DNA from: 73-13 sp035556075 | GTDB lineage: Bacteria; Actinomycetota; Actinomycetes; Actinomycetales; Microbacteriaceae | Assembly (NCBI GenBank): GCA_035556075.1 | Contig: DATMFQ010000050.1 | Span: 1-63,961, forward strand | Direction: 5' to 3' | DNA length: 63,961 bases | Shown: one piece after another, positions 40,531 through 48,190 of the stretch | How positions within the stretch are numbered: the stretch's first letter is position 1 | Layout of the letters: each line of letters starts with the position of its first letter | The notes under the pieces: generated by a model | What the model was told of the DNA's origin: nothing | Database searches by the model: none | What the model saw: only the letters and a program-made list of their open reading frames with translations | Position numbers and translations under genes: made by a program

Positions 40531-40606
40531 TCGCACTCGGTGGGAATCAGGCACAGCGGAATCTGGTTCAATCGAGTGTCGCGTTCGCAAGACAGTCAGG
40601 AGCCGC

Positions 40607-41017
40607 ATGCTGCGCACGATGATGCACGGGAAGATCCACCGCGCGACCGTGAGCCATGCCGATCTGCACTATGTCGGCTCGATCACGATCGACTCGCTGC
40701 TGCTGGACGCCTCCGGCATCCTGCCCGGCGAGAAGGTCTCGGTCGTCGACATCGACAATGGCGCGCGGCTTGAGACCTATGTCATCGAGGGGGAGCCCGG
40801 CAGCGGGGTCATCGGCATCAATGGCGCCGCGGCCCACCTGGTCCACACCGGGGACAAGGTCATCATCATGGCGTATGCGATGCTCGATGATGCGGAGCTG
40901 CTCACGTACGAGCCGAGGGTCGTGCACGTCGACGGTGACAACCGGATCGTCGCGCTCGGCGCGGACCCCGCGGCAGCACTGACGCCCGGGCTCAGCTCCC
41001 CGCCGTACGCGCGGTAG
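40607..41017 (+). CDS. panD: aspartate 1-decarboxylase proenzyme
   Basis: Makes beta-alanine for pantothenate. The 136-residue proenzyme has the self-cleavage site Gly-Ser in LHYVGSITID (about residues 24-25), which yields the pyruvoyl subunit, and the GVIGINGAAAHLV segment. AGGAG lies 4 nt before the ATG. No panB or panC is nearby. Convergent with the permease gene, 26 bp away. Confidence 0.95.
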   Translation: MLRTMMHGKIHRATVSHADLHYVGSITIDSLLLDASGILPGEKVSVVDIDNGARLETYVIEGEPGSGVIGINGAAAHLVHTGDKVIIMAYAMLDDAELLTYEPRVVHVDGDNRIVALGADPAAALTPGLSSPPYAR

Positions 41018-41043
41018 CCGCCACCCGGGCGCCAGGACGGTGC

Positions 41044-41754
41044 TCAGCGGACGATGGCTCGCCGCAGCAGCAGCCACGACCCCACTGAGGCGAGGGCGAT
41101 GACCCCGACGGCGAGGATCGCGAGCCACCAGAGGCGGAACGCCTCGGCCAGTGCCGGCAGGCTCGGCAGTGCCAGGAGCACCCCGACCAGCAGCACGACG
41201 GCGAGGCCGACCGCGATGAGCTGCGGGCCGCGGGCCCCGAATCGGGTCCACGACGCCGCGAACACCCCGCCGATGCTCAGCGCACTGAAGACGCCGAGGA
41301 ACACGATGCTCACGAGCCGCCACGGGTCGCCCGCGCCGAGCAGATAGATGTCGAAGATGTAGAAGCCCGCGAACCAGTGGTCCGTGGCGACCTCGATCCC
41401 GAGCAGTACGACGAGGATGAGCGCGACATACGCGGCCGTCAGCGCCTGCCAGAGCAGCGTCCCGGTGACGAATGCGCGGCGCGAGGTCCCCAGGCTCAGC
41501 GCGAATGGGAAGGTGGTCGACATGGCCGCAACCCCGGTATAGACGAGGAAGCCGACAAGCGCATAGGCGATCCCCGGGTTGGACTGGGAGCCCTGGATCC
41601 AGCCCTCAGTGCCGGGCTGACTGCCCGAGCGCCAGAAGACGAGCGAGATGAGCACCGAGACCACCGCGACGGTCCCGATGATGTAGGCGGGGACCGCGAA
41701 GGCCTGCTCGCGGTGGTTCGTGTGCAATTTGACGGTGGCGATCACAGCATTCAT
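41044..41754 (-). CDS. ABC-2 family permease subunit
   Basis: Membrane part of the GntR/ABC operon. The 236-residue protein has six predicted helices (for example AYIIGTVAVVSVLISLVFW, IAYALVGFLVYTGVAAM and LIAVGLAVVLLVGVLLAL). I do not recognise a close family beyond ABC-2-like permeases. The ATG overlaps the ATPase stop (ATGA), so translation is coupled. Substrate unknown. Confidence 0.8.
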   Translation of the reverse strand: MNAVIATVKLHTNHREQAFAVPAYIIGTVAVVSVLISLVFWRSGSQPGTEGWIQGSQSNPGIAYALVGFLVYTGVAAMSTTFPFALSLGTSRRAFVTGTLLWQALTAAYVALILVVLLGIEVATDHWFAGFYIFDIYLLGAGDPWRLVSIVFLGVFSALSIGGVFAASWTRFGARGPQLIAVGLAVVLLVGVLLALPSLPALAEAFRLWWLAILAVGVIALASVGSWLLLRRAIVR

Positions 41755-42656
41755 CGCTGCGCCTCCTGTTCCAGGATCGAGTCGGTGTGCTCGCTGTCGC
41801 CGTAGGCGACCACGAGGTCTTGCAGGGACGCCGGCGCGAGGCGGGCGCCGAGGCGCGCGGCCTCGTCGCGGGCGGCCGCGTCGAGCTGGCCCCCGATCGT
41901 GGCGGTCGACAGTCCGCCGGTGGTGTGGCGGGTGAGCACCCGATGTCCGTCGGTGAGGGTGGTCACCGCGCTCGTCGTGCCAGTGATGGTGACGGCCAGC
42001 TCGGCCAGCTCCTCGGCGGCGCTGTCGACCTGCACGCGGCCCCGCTCGAGGATGACGACCCGGTCGAAGAGGGCCTCGGACTCCTCGATGAGGTGCGTCG
42101 AGAGCAGGATGGTGCGTGGGTGCTCGGTGACATCGCGCAGCAGCACCCGGTGGAAGAGCGCGCGAGCGGTGACATCGAGTCCGAGGTACGGCTCGTCGAG
42201 CAGCGTGATGGGCGCGCGCGAGGCGAGGCCGAGCACGATCGCGACCGCGGACAGCTGGCCGCGGGAGAGCTTCCTGATCGGCGTCGTCGCCGGGATCCGC
42301 AGCGACTCGACGAGCTCGGTCGCGAGATCGCCACTCCAGTGCGGCGCGAAATCGGGGGCGATGCGCAGCACGTGTCGGAGCCGGTAGCCGTCCGGGTAGC
42401 GCTGGTTGTCCCGCACGAAGCTCAGCTGCGAGAGCACCCGCTCGCACTCGAAGGGCTCCTCGCCGAGGACGCGGACGGTGCCCGTATCGGCCCGGTCCTG
42501 CCCGGAGATGATCGACATCAGCGTGGTCTTGCCCGCGCCGTTTCGTCCGAGGAGGCCGCAGATCGATCCCGTGGGGATCGTCAGGCTCACCTCGTCCAAG
42601 GCGGTGGCGCCGCGAAAGCGGCGGGTCACGCCCGCGAGCTGGATCGCGTCGGTCAT
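41751..42656 (-). CDS. ABC transporter ATP-binding protein
   Basis: ATPase of the same operon, 301 residues. It has Walker A GLLGRNGAGKTTLMSI, signature KLSRGQLSAVAIV in place of the usual LSGGQ, Walker B ITLLDEPYLGLDV and H-loop ILLSTHLIEE. The catalytic Glu and His are present. The order regulator-ATPase-permease matches Bacillus YtrA-type operons induced by cell-wall-active compounds, but the inducer here is unknown. Confidence 0.87.
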   Translation of the reverse strand: MTDAIQLAGVTRRFRGATALDEVSLTIPTGSICGLLGRNGAGKTTLMSIISGQDRADTGTVRVLGEEPFECERVLSQLSFVRDNQRYPDGYRLRHVLRIAPDFAPHWSGDLATELVESLRIPATTPIRKLSRGQLSAVAIVLGLASRAPITLLDEPYLGLDVTARALFHRVLLRDVTEHPRTILLSTHLIEESEALFDRVVILERGRVQVDSAAEELAELAVTITGTTSAVTTLTDGHRVLTRHTTGGLSTATIGGQLDAAARDEAARLGARLAPASLQDLVVAYGDSEHTDSILEQEAQR

Positions 42657-42658
42657 GG

Positions 42659-43027
42659 TCAGTCCTCGTCTCGTTCGTCGATCATGGTGTGGAGCTCGCT
42701 CCGCGGGATCCCGATCGTCCGGGCCTCGCGCAGCAGCGGGCGCAGGTACTGCTCGTCGAATGCGTCGCGCCGCCGCTGCAGCAGAATCTCCCGAGCCCCG
42801 GTGGCCACGAAGATGCCGATGCCGCGGCGCTTGTAGAGCACACCGAGGTCGACGAGCAGGTTGACACCCTTGCTCACGGTCGCCGGGTTCATCTGGAAGA
42901 AGGTCGCGAAGTCGGTCGCCGAGGGGACCGCGGTCTCCTCGGGGTAGACCCCGGCCACCACGTCGTCGGCGATGCGCGCCGCCAACTGCTGGAAGACCGG
43001 GCTGTCACTGTTGAACACGATGAGCAC
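42659..43027 (-). CDS. GntR family regulator, YtrA subfamily
   Basis: This 122-residue repressor-type protein has the GntR winged helix (PVFQQLAARIADDVVAGVYPEETAVPS, then MNPATVSKGVNLLVDLGVLYKRRGIGIFV) and the short C-terminal tail of the YtrA subfamily. It heads the operon, 2 bp before the ATPase gene. The GTG start is 5 bp from a palindrome (43032-43053), so it probably represses itself. Confidence 0.9.
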   Translation of the reverse strand: MLIVFNSDSPVFQQLAARIADDVVAGVYPEETAVPSATDFATFFQMNPATVSKGVNLLVDLGVLYKRRGIGIFVATGAREILLQRRRDAFDEQYLRPLLREARTIGIPRSELHTMIDERDED

Positions 43028-43031
43028 ACTA

Positions 43032-43053
43032 GTCCATTAGTCGAGTAATGGAC
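43032..43053. promoter_or_regulatory. palindromic operator of the GntR regulator
   Basis: GTCCATTA-N6-TAATGGAC has perfect 8-bp arms and lies immediately upstream of the regulator's GTG start, over its likely promoter. This is the expected position for an autoregulatory YtrA-type site. Confidence 0.65.
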
Positions 43054-43101
43054 AAGTGGACTGGGGAAAATCTTTGGCAAAGGCGCGAATCGAAGAAGTG
43101 C

Positions 43102-43107
43102 TAGCCT
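43102..43107 (+). promoter_or_regulatory. -10 box TAGCCT of the leuA leader
   Basis: TAGCCT lies 6 nt before the ATG of the 14-codon leader peptide, so the leader peptide would be translated from a leaderless mRNA. Confidence 0.6.
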
Positions 43108-43113
43108 TGCTCC

Positions 43114-43158
43114 ATGCGTTTCGGCCTGCTCCTCCTTGGTCGCCGCGACGGGCTCTGA
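43114..43158 (+). CDS. leuA leader peptide with four consecutive Leu codons
   Basis: A 14-codon gene reads MRFGLLLLGRRDGL. Codons 5-8 are CTG CTC CTC CTT, all leucine, and the last codon is a fifth Leu. It begins 6 nt after a TAGCCT box and ends 68 bp before leuA. Such peptides let a ribosome sense charged tRNA-Leu by pausing at the Leu run. Leader-peptide control of leuA is known or predicted in other Actinobacteria. The Leu codon run is complementary to the leuA ribosome-binding site. Confidence 0.8.
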   Translation: MRFGLLLLGRRDGL

Positions 43159-43222
43159 TTCAGCCTGACCCGTCGCGGAGTCTCCGGCTGGGCTGAAACC
43201 CCGCAGACACCCAAGGAGCAGG
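43125..43222 (+). promoter_or_regulatory. leuA attenuator: interleaved stems and anti-Shine-Dalgarno
   Basis: Three pairings are possible. Stem 1 is CCGCGACGGG (43143-43152) with CCCGTCGCGG (43169-43178), 10 bp perfect. Stem 2 is TTCAGCC (43159-43165) with GGCTGAA (43191-43197), 7 bp perfect. Its left arm lies in the loop of stem 1, so the two form an H-type pseudoknot or exclude each other. In addition CCTGCTCCT (43125-43133), inside the Leu codon run, is perfectly complementary to AGGAGCAGG (43214-43222), the leuA ribosome-binding region. CTCCTTGG (43132-43139) likewise pairs with CCAAGGAG (43211-43218). A ribosome stalled on the Leu codons would keep the ribosome-binding site free. Confidence 0.75.
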
Positions 43223-43226
43223 AACC

Positions 43227-44987
43227 ATGCAGAACCACCAGCAGCCGTCATCGATGCCGACGCACCGCTACCGGCCGTATCACGAGCAGTTCACCGTCTC
43301 ACTGCCCGACCGCACCTGGCCGGACCGGCACATCACGGCCGCGCCGCGCTGGTGCGCCGTCGACCTCCGCGATGGCAACCAAGCCCTCATCGACCCGATG
43401 TCGCCCGAGCGCAAGCGCATCATGTTCGACCTCCTCGTCCAGATGGGCTTCAAGGAGATCGAGGTTGGCTTCCCGAGCGCCTCACAGACCGACTACGACT
43501 TCGTCCGCTCGCTCATCGAGGAGGGCGCGATCCCGGACGACGTGACCATCCAGGTGCTCGTCCAAGCACGCAAAGAGCTCATCGACCGCACCTACGAATC
43601 CCTCCGCGGTGCGAAGCGGGCGATCGTCCATCTCTACAACTCGACCTCGACCCTGCAACGCGACGTCGTGTTCAAGACCGACCGGCAGGGCGTCATCGAT
43701 ATCGCGCTGCAGGGCGCCCGGTGGTGCGTCGAAGCCGAGTCCCGCATTCCTGACACCGAGATTTTCTACGAGTACTCACCCGAGTCGTACACCGGCACGG
43801 AGCTCGAATTCGCGGTCGAGGTGTGCAACCGGGTCATGGAGGTCTTCGTCCCGAGCGCCGAACGCAAGCTCATTCTCAACCTGCCGGCGACCGTCGAGAT
43901 GGCGACGCCGAACGTGTACGCCGACTCCATCGAGTGGATGCACCGCCACCTCGACAATCGGGACAACGTCATCCTCTCGCTCCACCCGCACAACGACCGC
44001 GGCACCGCAATCGCCGCGGCCGAGCTCGGCTACCTGGCCGGGGCGGACCGCATCGAGGGCTGCCTCTTTGGCAACGGCGAGCGCACCGGCAACGTCGACA
44101 CCGTCGCACTCGCGATGAACCTCTTCACGCAGGGCATCGACCCGCAGCTCGACCTCTCCGACATCGACCGCATCCGGCGCACTGCCGAGTACTGCAACCA
44201 GATCAAGGTCCACGAGCGCTCGCCGTGGGCGGGCGACCTCGTGTACACCGCATTCAGCGGCTCGCACCAGGACGCGATCAAGAAGGGCTTCGAGGCCATG
44301 GCGGTCCGTGCCGCCGCCGACGGCACGAGCGTCGACGAGATCGAATGGGCCGTCCCGTACCTCCCCGTCGACCCGAAGGACATCGGTCGCGGCTATGAGG
44401 CAGTCGTCCGGGTCAATTCGCAGTCCGGCAAGGGTGGCGTCGCCTACCTCATGAAGGCCGACCACTCGCTCGACCTGCCGCGGCGCCTGCAGATCGAGTT
44501 CTCCCAGGTCGTCCAGTCGCGCACCGACACGGAGGGCGGCGAGGTGACGAGCGATGAGCTGTGGCGCGTCTTCCTCGATGAGTACCTGCCGGCCGCGCAC
44601 GCCGACGACAAGTGGGGGCGCTACGAGATCCTCTCCACCCGCACCGCCTCGGAGATGACCGGGACCGTCTCGCTCGAGGCGCGGCTGCGCGTCGGCGACG
44701 ACGTCGAGGATGTCGCGGGCATCGGGAACGGGCCGATCGCCGCATTCCTCTCGATCCTTAGCCGACAGGGCTACGACATCGAGCTCTACGACTACGTCGA
44801 GCACACCATGTCCTCGGGTGGCGACGCGAAGGCCGCGGCCTACGTCGAGCTCAATGTCAACGGGCAGCGGCTCTGGGGCGTCGGCATCGACACGGACATC
44901 TCGACCGCGTCGCTCAAGGCCGTGGTCAGCTCGGTGAACCGGGCGATCCGAGCGGCGGCGACGGCCGATCAGCTCGTCTCGGCCTGA
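43227..44987 (+). CDS. leuA: 2-isopropylmalate synthase
   Basis: First committed step of leucine synthesis: 2-oxoisovalerate plus acetyl-CoA. The 586-residue protein is the long actinobacterial form. It has the TIM barrel with WCAVDLRDGNQALIDPM, the metal-binding LHPHNDRGTA and GCLFGNGERTGN, plus the C-terminal regulatory domain (from about 450) that gives leucine feedback. AAGGAG lies 8 nt before the ATG and is the target of the anti-Shine-Dalgarno pairing in the leader. Its 3' end overlaps the convergent gene by 19 bp. Confidence 0.97.
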   Translation: MQNHQQPSSMPTHRYRPYHEQFTVSLPDRTWPDRHITAAPRWCAVDLRDGNQALIDPMSPERKRIMFDLLVQMGFKEIEVGFPSASQTDYDFVRSLIEEGAIPDDVTIQVLVQARKELIDRTYESLRGAKRAIVHLYNSTSTLQRDVVFKTDRQGVIDIALQGARWCVEAESRIPDTEIFYEYSPESYTGTELEFAVEVCNRVMEVFVPSAERKLILNLPATVEMATPNVYADSIEWMHRHLDNRDNVILSLHPHNDRGTAIAAAELGYLAGADRIEGCLFGNGERTGNVDTVALAMNLFTQGIDPQLDLSDIDRIRRTAEYCNQIKVHERSPWAGDLVYTAFSGSHQDAIKKGFEAMAVRAAADGTSVDEIEWAVPYLPVDPKDIGRGYEAVVRVNSQSGKGGVAYLMKADHSLDLPRRLQIEFSQVVQSRTDTEGGEVTSDELWRVFLDEYLPAAHADDKWGRYEILSTRTASEMTGTVSLEARLRVGDDVEDVAGIGNGPIAAFLSILSRQGYDIELYDYVEHTMSSGGDAKAAAYVELNVNGQRLWGVGIDTDISTASLKAVVSSVNRAIRAAATADQLVSA

Positions 44988-45751
44988 GCGGCGGCCGCCT
45001 CGGCTGCCGCGTACTCGGCGAAGGTGATCCGGCCGTAGCCTGGCAGCGTGCCGAGCTGGGTGCCGCGAGCGTAGTTGCGCATCGCGGCACCCGGCGCCGG
45101 CAGCGGCAGTACTCGCTTCTCGCGACCGTGCGCCTGGTACCAGAGGTGGGCGATGCGCTCGAGCGTGAGCTGCTCGGGACCGGCGATGTCCGCGGCCATG
45201 CCTTGCGGCACACTGCCGACGAGCTCGACGAGCCGCGTGACCACCTCCTCGATCGCGATCGGTTGGAAGACGAGCCGTGGGAGGAATGCGACGGGCCAGC
45301 GGGTCTGTCCGCGCACGATCCGCGCGACGAAACTGTGGAACTGGGTCGCACGGAGGATCGTGTGCGGCACCCCGGATGCCGCGATCGCCTGTTCGCTGCG
45401 GAGCTTCGCGGCGTAGTATCCGAGTGCTTGATTGCGCTCAATGCCGACGATCGAGATGTAGATGACGTGGCTGACGCCCGCGGCCTTCGCGGCGAGGGCG
45501 AGCCGATTCGTCAGCTCGTCCTCCTTGAGGCCGCCCTGGACCAGGTGCACGACGGTGCGCACGCCCTCGAGTGCCGTGGCGACGCCTACGCCGGTGCCGA
45601 GGTCGCCGCGGACGAGGTCCGGATCGGTGCCATCCGCACGCCGGGACATGACCCGCACGCGGTGTCCCGCCTCGCGAAGGCGTCCTACGGTCGGCGCGCC
45701 GAGCTGTCCGGTGCCGCCCGTGACGAGGATGGTGGAATCGCCAGGAGCCAT
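44969..45751 (-). CDS. NmrA/NAD(P)-binding SDR-like protein
   Basis: This 260-residue atypical short-chain dehydrogenase family protein has the dinucleotide motif ILVTGGTGQLGAPTVGRLREAGH at the N-terminus and GVSHVIYISIVGIERN with YYAAKLRSEQAI in place of the YxxxK site. It resembles NmrA-like and SDR5 proteins that may sense or use NAD(P). ATG 45751 has GACAAT 6 nt upstream; longer upstream reading adds only low-complexity sequence. Substrate unknown. Confidence 0.82.
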   Translation of the reverse strand: MAPGDSTILVTGGTGQLGAPTVGRLREAGHRVRVMSRRADGTDPDLVRGDLGTGVGVATALEGVRTVVHLVQGGLKEDELTNRLALAAKAAGVSHVIYISIVGIERNQALGYYAAKLRSEQAIAASGVPHTILRATQFHSFVARIVRGQTRWPVAFLPRLVFQPIAIEEVVTRLVELVGSVPQGMAADIAGPEQLTLERIAHLWYQAHGREKRVLPLPAPGAAMRNYARGTQLGTLPGYGRITFAEYAAAEAAAAQAETS

Positions 45752-45757
45752 GCGGCC

Positions 45758-45763
45758 ATTGTC
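45758..45763 (-). promoter_or_regulatory. -10 box GACAAT of the NmrA-like gene
   Basis: Minus-strand GACAAT ends 6 nt before ATG 45751. The divergent recO box lies only 14 bp away. Confidence 0.4.
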
Positions 45764-45777
45764 CACCCCTCGCGGCC

Positions 45778-45783
45778 GATACT
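45778..45783 (+). promoter_or_regulatory. -10 box GATACT of recO
   Basis: GATACT lies 6 nt before the recO GTG at 45790. Both genes of this divergent pair appear leaderless, with only 38 bp between start codons. Confidence 0.45.
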
Positions 45784-45789
45784 GGACGG

Positions 45790-46518
45790 GTGCCGACCTA
45801 CCGTGACGATGCGATCGTGCTGCGCACCCACAAGCTGGGCGAAGCCGACCGCATCGTAACGCTGCTCGGCCGTCGCCACGGACGGATCCGGGCGGTCGCG
45901 AAAGGCGTGCGGAAGCCGTCGTCACGATTCGGCGCGCGCCTTGAGCCGTTCATGCTCGTCGACCTGCAGTGCTACGAGGGTCGCTCGCTCGACACCGTCA
46001 CGCAGGTTGTCACCCTCGGGGCGTATGGTGCCGCGATCTCCGAGGACTATGCCAAGTACACCGCGGGCTCCGCGATGCTCGAGGCCGCGGATCGGCTCAC
46101 CGAGGAGGACGGGTCGACTGGGCAGTTCCAGTTGCTCGCCGGGGCGCTGCGTTCGCTCGCCGCGGGCGAGCACGCGCCGGGCACGACCCTCGACTCCTAC
46201 CTGCTCCGAGCACTCGCCATCGCGGGCTGGGCACCGAGTTTTGATGTCTGCGCGATGACTGGCGCGCCGGGGCCGCACTCCGCGTTCGTCGTCCAGGCCG
46301 GCGGTGTCGTCGCTGATGAGGTGGCGCCGCCCGGTGTGCCGCGACTGGACCCTGAGACGCTCGCACTGCTGCAGGCGTTGCTGCAGGGGGACTGGCGTAT
46401 CGCGGATGCGGCGGGGGAGCGGGCCCGGGACCGGGCGAGCGGGATCGTCGCGGCGTACACGCAGTTCACGCTCGAGCGGGGGCTGCGGGCGCTGCCGCAT
46501 GTGGATCGACGGGCGTGA
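45790..46518 (+). CDS. recO: DNA repair protein RecO
   Basis: Recombination mediator that helps load RecA on SSB-coated DNA. The 242-residue protein has an N-terminal OB fold (PTYRDDAIVLRTHKLGEADRIVTLL) followed by GRIRAVAKGVRKPSSRFGARLEPF. The helical C-terminal domain has only one Cys at the place where some RecO proteins carry a zinc site. It is normally followed by uppS; here the HipBA pair intervenes. Confidence 0.93.
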   Translation: MPTYRDDAIVLRTHKLGEADRIVTLLGRRHGRIRAVAKGVRKPSSRFGARLEPFMLVDLQCYEGRSLDTVTQVVTLGAYGAAISEDYAKYTAGSAMLEAADRLTEEDGSTGQFQLLAGALRSLAAGEHAPGTTLDSYLLRALAIAGWAPSFDVCAMTGAPGPHSAFVVQAGGVVADEVAPPGVPRLDPETLALLQALLQGDWRIADAAGERARDRASGIVAAYTQFTLERGLRALPHVDRRA

Positions 46519-46544
46519 AATCGCATTCCTATCGGACTGAAAAG

Positions 46545-46595
46545 CAACTATTATGGCGAGAATCATCGCTAACGGCTAGGATTCCAACTGTTATG
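46545..46595 (+). promoter_or_regulatory. direct repeats before hipB, probable autoregulatory sites
   Basis: CAACTATTATG (46545-46555) and CAACTGTTATG (46585-46595) differ at one base and start exactly 40 bp apart, so they face the same side of the helix. The second covers the hipB ATG. A TAGGAT (46577-46582) between them is the likely -10 box. The 74-bp gap is clearly AT-richer than its surroundings. Confidence 0.5.
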
Positions 46596-46889
46596 AAACG
46601 TGTTGAGGACTGGGAGGCTGACCTCGGTCGGCAGATCAGGGCACTGCGCATCGCCGCGGGCCTGGATCAGGCGGCGCTCGCGGGCGCCTCGAACGCGAGC
46701 CTGAGCGCCGTGAAGGCACTCGAGGCCGGGCGGGGGAGCAGCCTCAAGACGCTCATCCGCGTCGTGCGGGCGCTCGACCGGGAGGACTGGCTCGAGGAGC
46801 TCGACCCGGCCGGTGACGGGCCGACCCCGATGGACCTGCTGCGCGCTGAGCGTGGGCGGAGCACCCCACAGCGAGTGCGGCGGCGCTGA
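46593..46889 (+). CDS. hipB: HipB-like antitoxin, XRE family
   Basis: This 98-residue DNA-binding protein has an XRE helix-turn-helix (LGRQIRALRIAAGLDQAALA, then ASNASLSAVKALEAGRG) and a short charged tail. HipB-type antitoxins bind the HipA kinase and repress their operon. It overlaps hipA by one base (TGATG). The ATG at 46593 lies inside the second of two direct repeats. Confidence 0.87.
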   Translation: MKRVEDWEADLGRQIRALRIAAGLDQAALAGASNASLSAVKALEAGRGSSLKTLIRVVRALDREDWLEELDPAGDGPTPMDLLRAERGRSTPQRVRRR

Positions 46890-48169
46890 TGCCCTACCAG
46901 CCGGTCGACCTCGTCGAGGTCCGCGCCTGGGGCCGGACCGTCGGGGCCCTGGCGCCGGGCGGCCGCGGTACCTACGCGTTCCAGTACGCCGACGCCTGGG
47001 TGCGGGGCGGCATCGAGCTCGCCCCCTCGCTCATGCCGCTGCGGCGCCAGCCGTACACCTTCCCGGGGCTCAGCGAGGAGACCTTCCAGGGGCTGCCGCC
47101 GATGATCGCCGATTCGCTGCCGGACCGCTTCGGCAACGCGATCGTCAACCGCTGGCTCGCGGAGCAGGGCATCGCTCCCGAGCGAATCACGGCGCTCGAC
47201 CGGCTCGCCTATCTCGGGTCGCGGGGGATGGGTGCGCTCGAATACGTCCCCGACCGGGCGCCGCATGCCCCCACGCCGACGGCGCTCGACCTCGGCGAGC
47301 TCATCCTGGCGGCTCGCGCTGCGATCACGGGATCCTTTCGCGACGAGGACGCGAGTGCGCAGACGCTCCACCGAATCCTGCTCGTCGGCACGAGCGCGGG
47401 CGGGGCGCGAGCGAAGGCGATCGTGCACGTCGACCGCGTCACGGGGGAGGTGCGTAGCGGGCACACCGAGGCAGGCGGCGACCTCGAGCCATGGCTTCTC
47501 AAGTTCGACGGCGTCGGCCCGGACGCGGAGCTCGGCACCGGTGCGCAGTACGGCCGCATCGAGTACGCCTACTCACAGATGGCGCGTGCCGCCGGGATCG
47601 AGATGGCCGAGACGCGCCTGCTCGTCGAGCACGGCCGCGCCCACTTCATGACCCGGCGCTTCGACCGCGGACCCGCGGGCGAGCGCCTCCACCTGCAGAG
47701 CCTGTGCGGCATCGACGGCGTCGACTTCAACCTCATCGGGGTCAACGACTACGCCCAGCTCTTCGTCCGCATCGACGGCCTCGGGCTTGGCGCCGAAACG
47801 CGGAATCAGGCCTTCCGGCGGATGGCCTTCAACGTCGCGGCGGCCAACTGCGACGATCACAGCAAGAATCACGCATTCCTCTATGACGAGGCGGCGGGCT
47901 GGCGGCTCTCACCCGCCTTCGACGTCACGCACGCACACCACCCCGCGAGCCCGTGGACGAGCCGACACCTCATGGCGGTGAACGGGCGCTTCGACGGCAT
48001 CACGCGGGCCGATCTCCTGCAGGTCGCCGACGACTTCCAGGTGCCGGGTGCCCGGACGGCCATCGCGGACGTCACGGCCGCGATCGGGTCGTGGCCCGAG
48101 TTCGCGGCGGAGGCCGAACTCGGCGCCGACGTCATCGACCGCGTCGCACAAGATTTCGTCGCGATCTGA
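46889..48169 (+). CDS. hipA: HipA-like serine/threonine kinase toxin
   Basis: This 426-residue HipA-family protein has an N-terminal HipA-specific domain (about 1-110, LMPLRRQPYTFPGL and GLPPMIADSLPDRFG). The kinase core has a Gly-rich loop GTSAGGARAKA (about residue 172), the catalytic Asp in ANCDDHSKNHAF and the metal-binding SPAFDVT. E. coli HipA phosphorylates GltX and causes persistence; the target here is unknown. Catalytic residues look intact. The pair interrupts the usual recO-uppS order, suggesting insertion. Confidence 0.9.
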   Translation: MPYQPVDLVEVRAWGRTVGALAPGGRGTYAFQYADAWVRGGIELAPSLMPLRRQPYTFPGLSEETFQGLPPMIADSLPDRFGNAIVNRWLAEQGIAPERITALDRLAYLGSRGMGALEYVPDRAPHAPTPTALDLGELILAARAAITGSFRDEDASAQTLHRILLVGTSAGGARAKAIVHVDRVTGEVRSGHTEAGGDLEPWLLKFDGVGPDAELGTGAQYGRIEYAYSQMARAAGIEMAETRLLVEHGRAHFMTRRFDRGPAGERLHLQSLCGIDGVDFNLIGVNDYAQLFVRIDGLGLGAETRNQAFRRMAFNVAAANCDDHSKNHAFLYDEAAGWRLSPAFDVTHAHHPASPWTSRHLMAVNGRFDGITRADLLQVADDFQVPGARTAIADVTAAIGSWPEFAAEAELGADVIDRVAQDFVAI

Positions 48170-48178
48170 GCCGGCGGG

Positions 48179-48184
48179 GATACT
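48179..48184 (+). promoter_or_regulatory. -10 box GATACT of uppS
   Basis: GATACT lies 6 nt before GTG 48191, within the 21-bp gap after hipA. It gives uppS its own leaderless transcript. Confidence 0.45.
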
Positions 48185-48190
48185 TGAGCC

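Noticed and set aside
40431..40607. Small RNA gene or tRNA in the era-panD gap
   Set aside because: The long hairpin does not fold into a cloverleaf, and no promoter clearly precedes it; kept only as an inverted repeat.
43143..43197. leuA leader considered as a classical transcription attenuator
   Set aside because: No T-rich run follows either stem, and the clear complementarity to the ribosome-binding site favours translational control.
43143..43226. leuA leader considered as a T-box
   Set aside because: There is no T-box consensus or specifier stem; a Leu-rich leader peptide explains the region.
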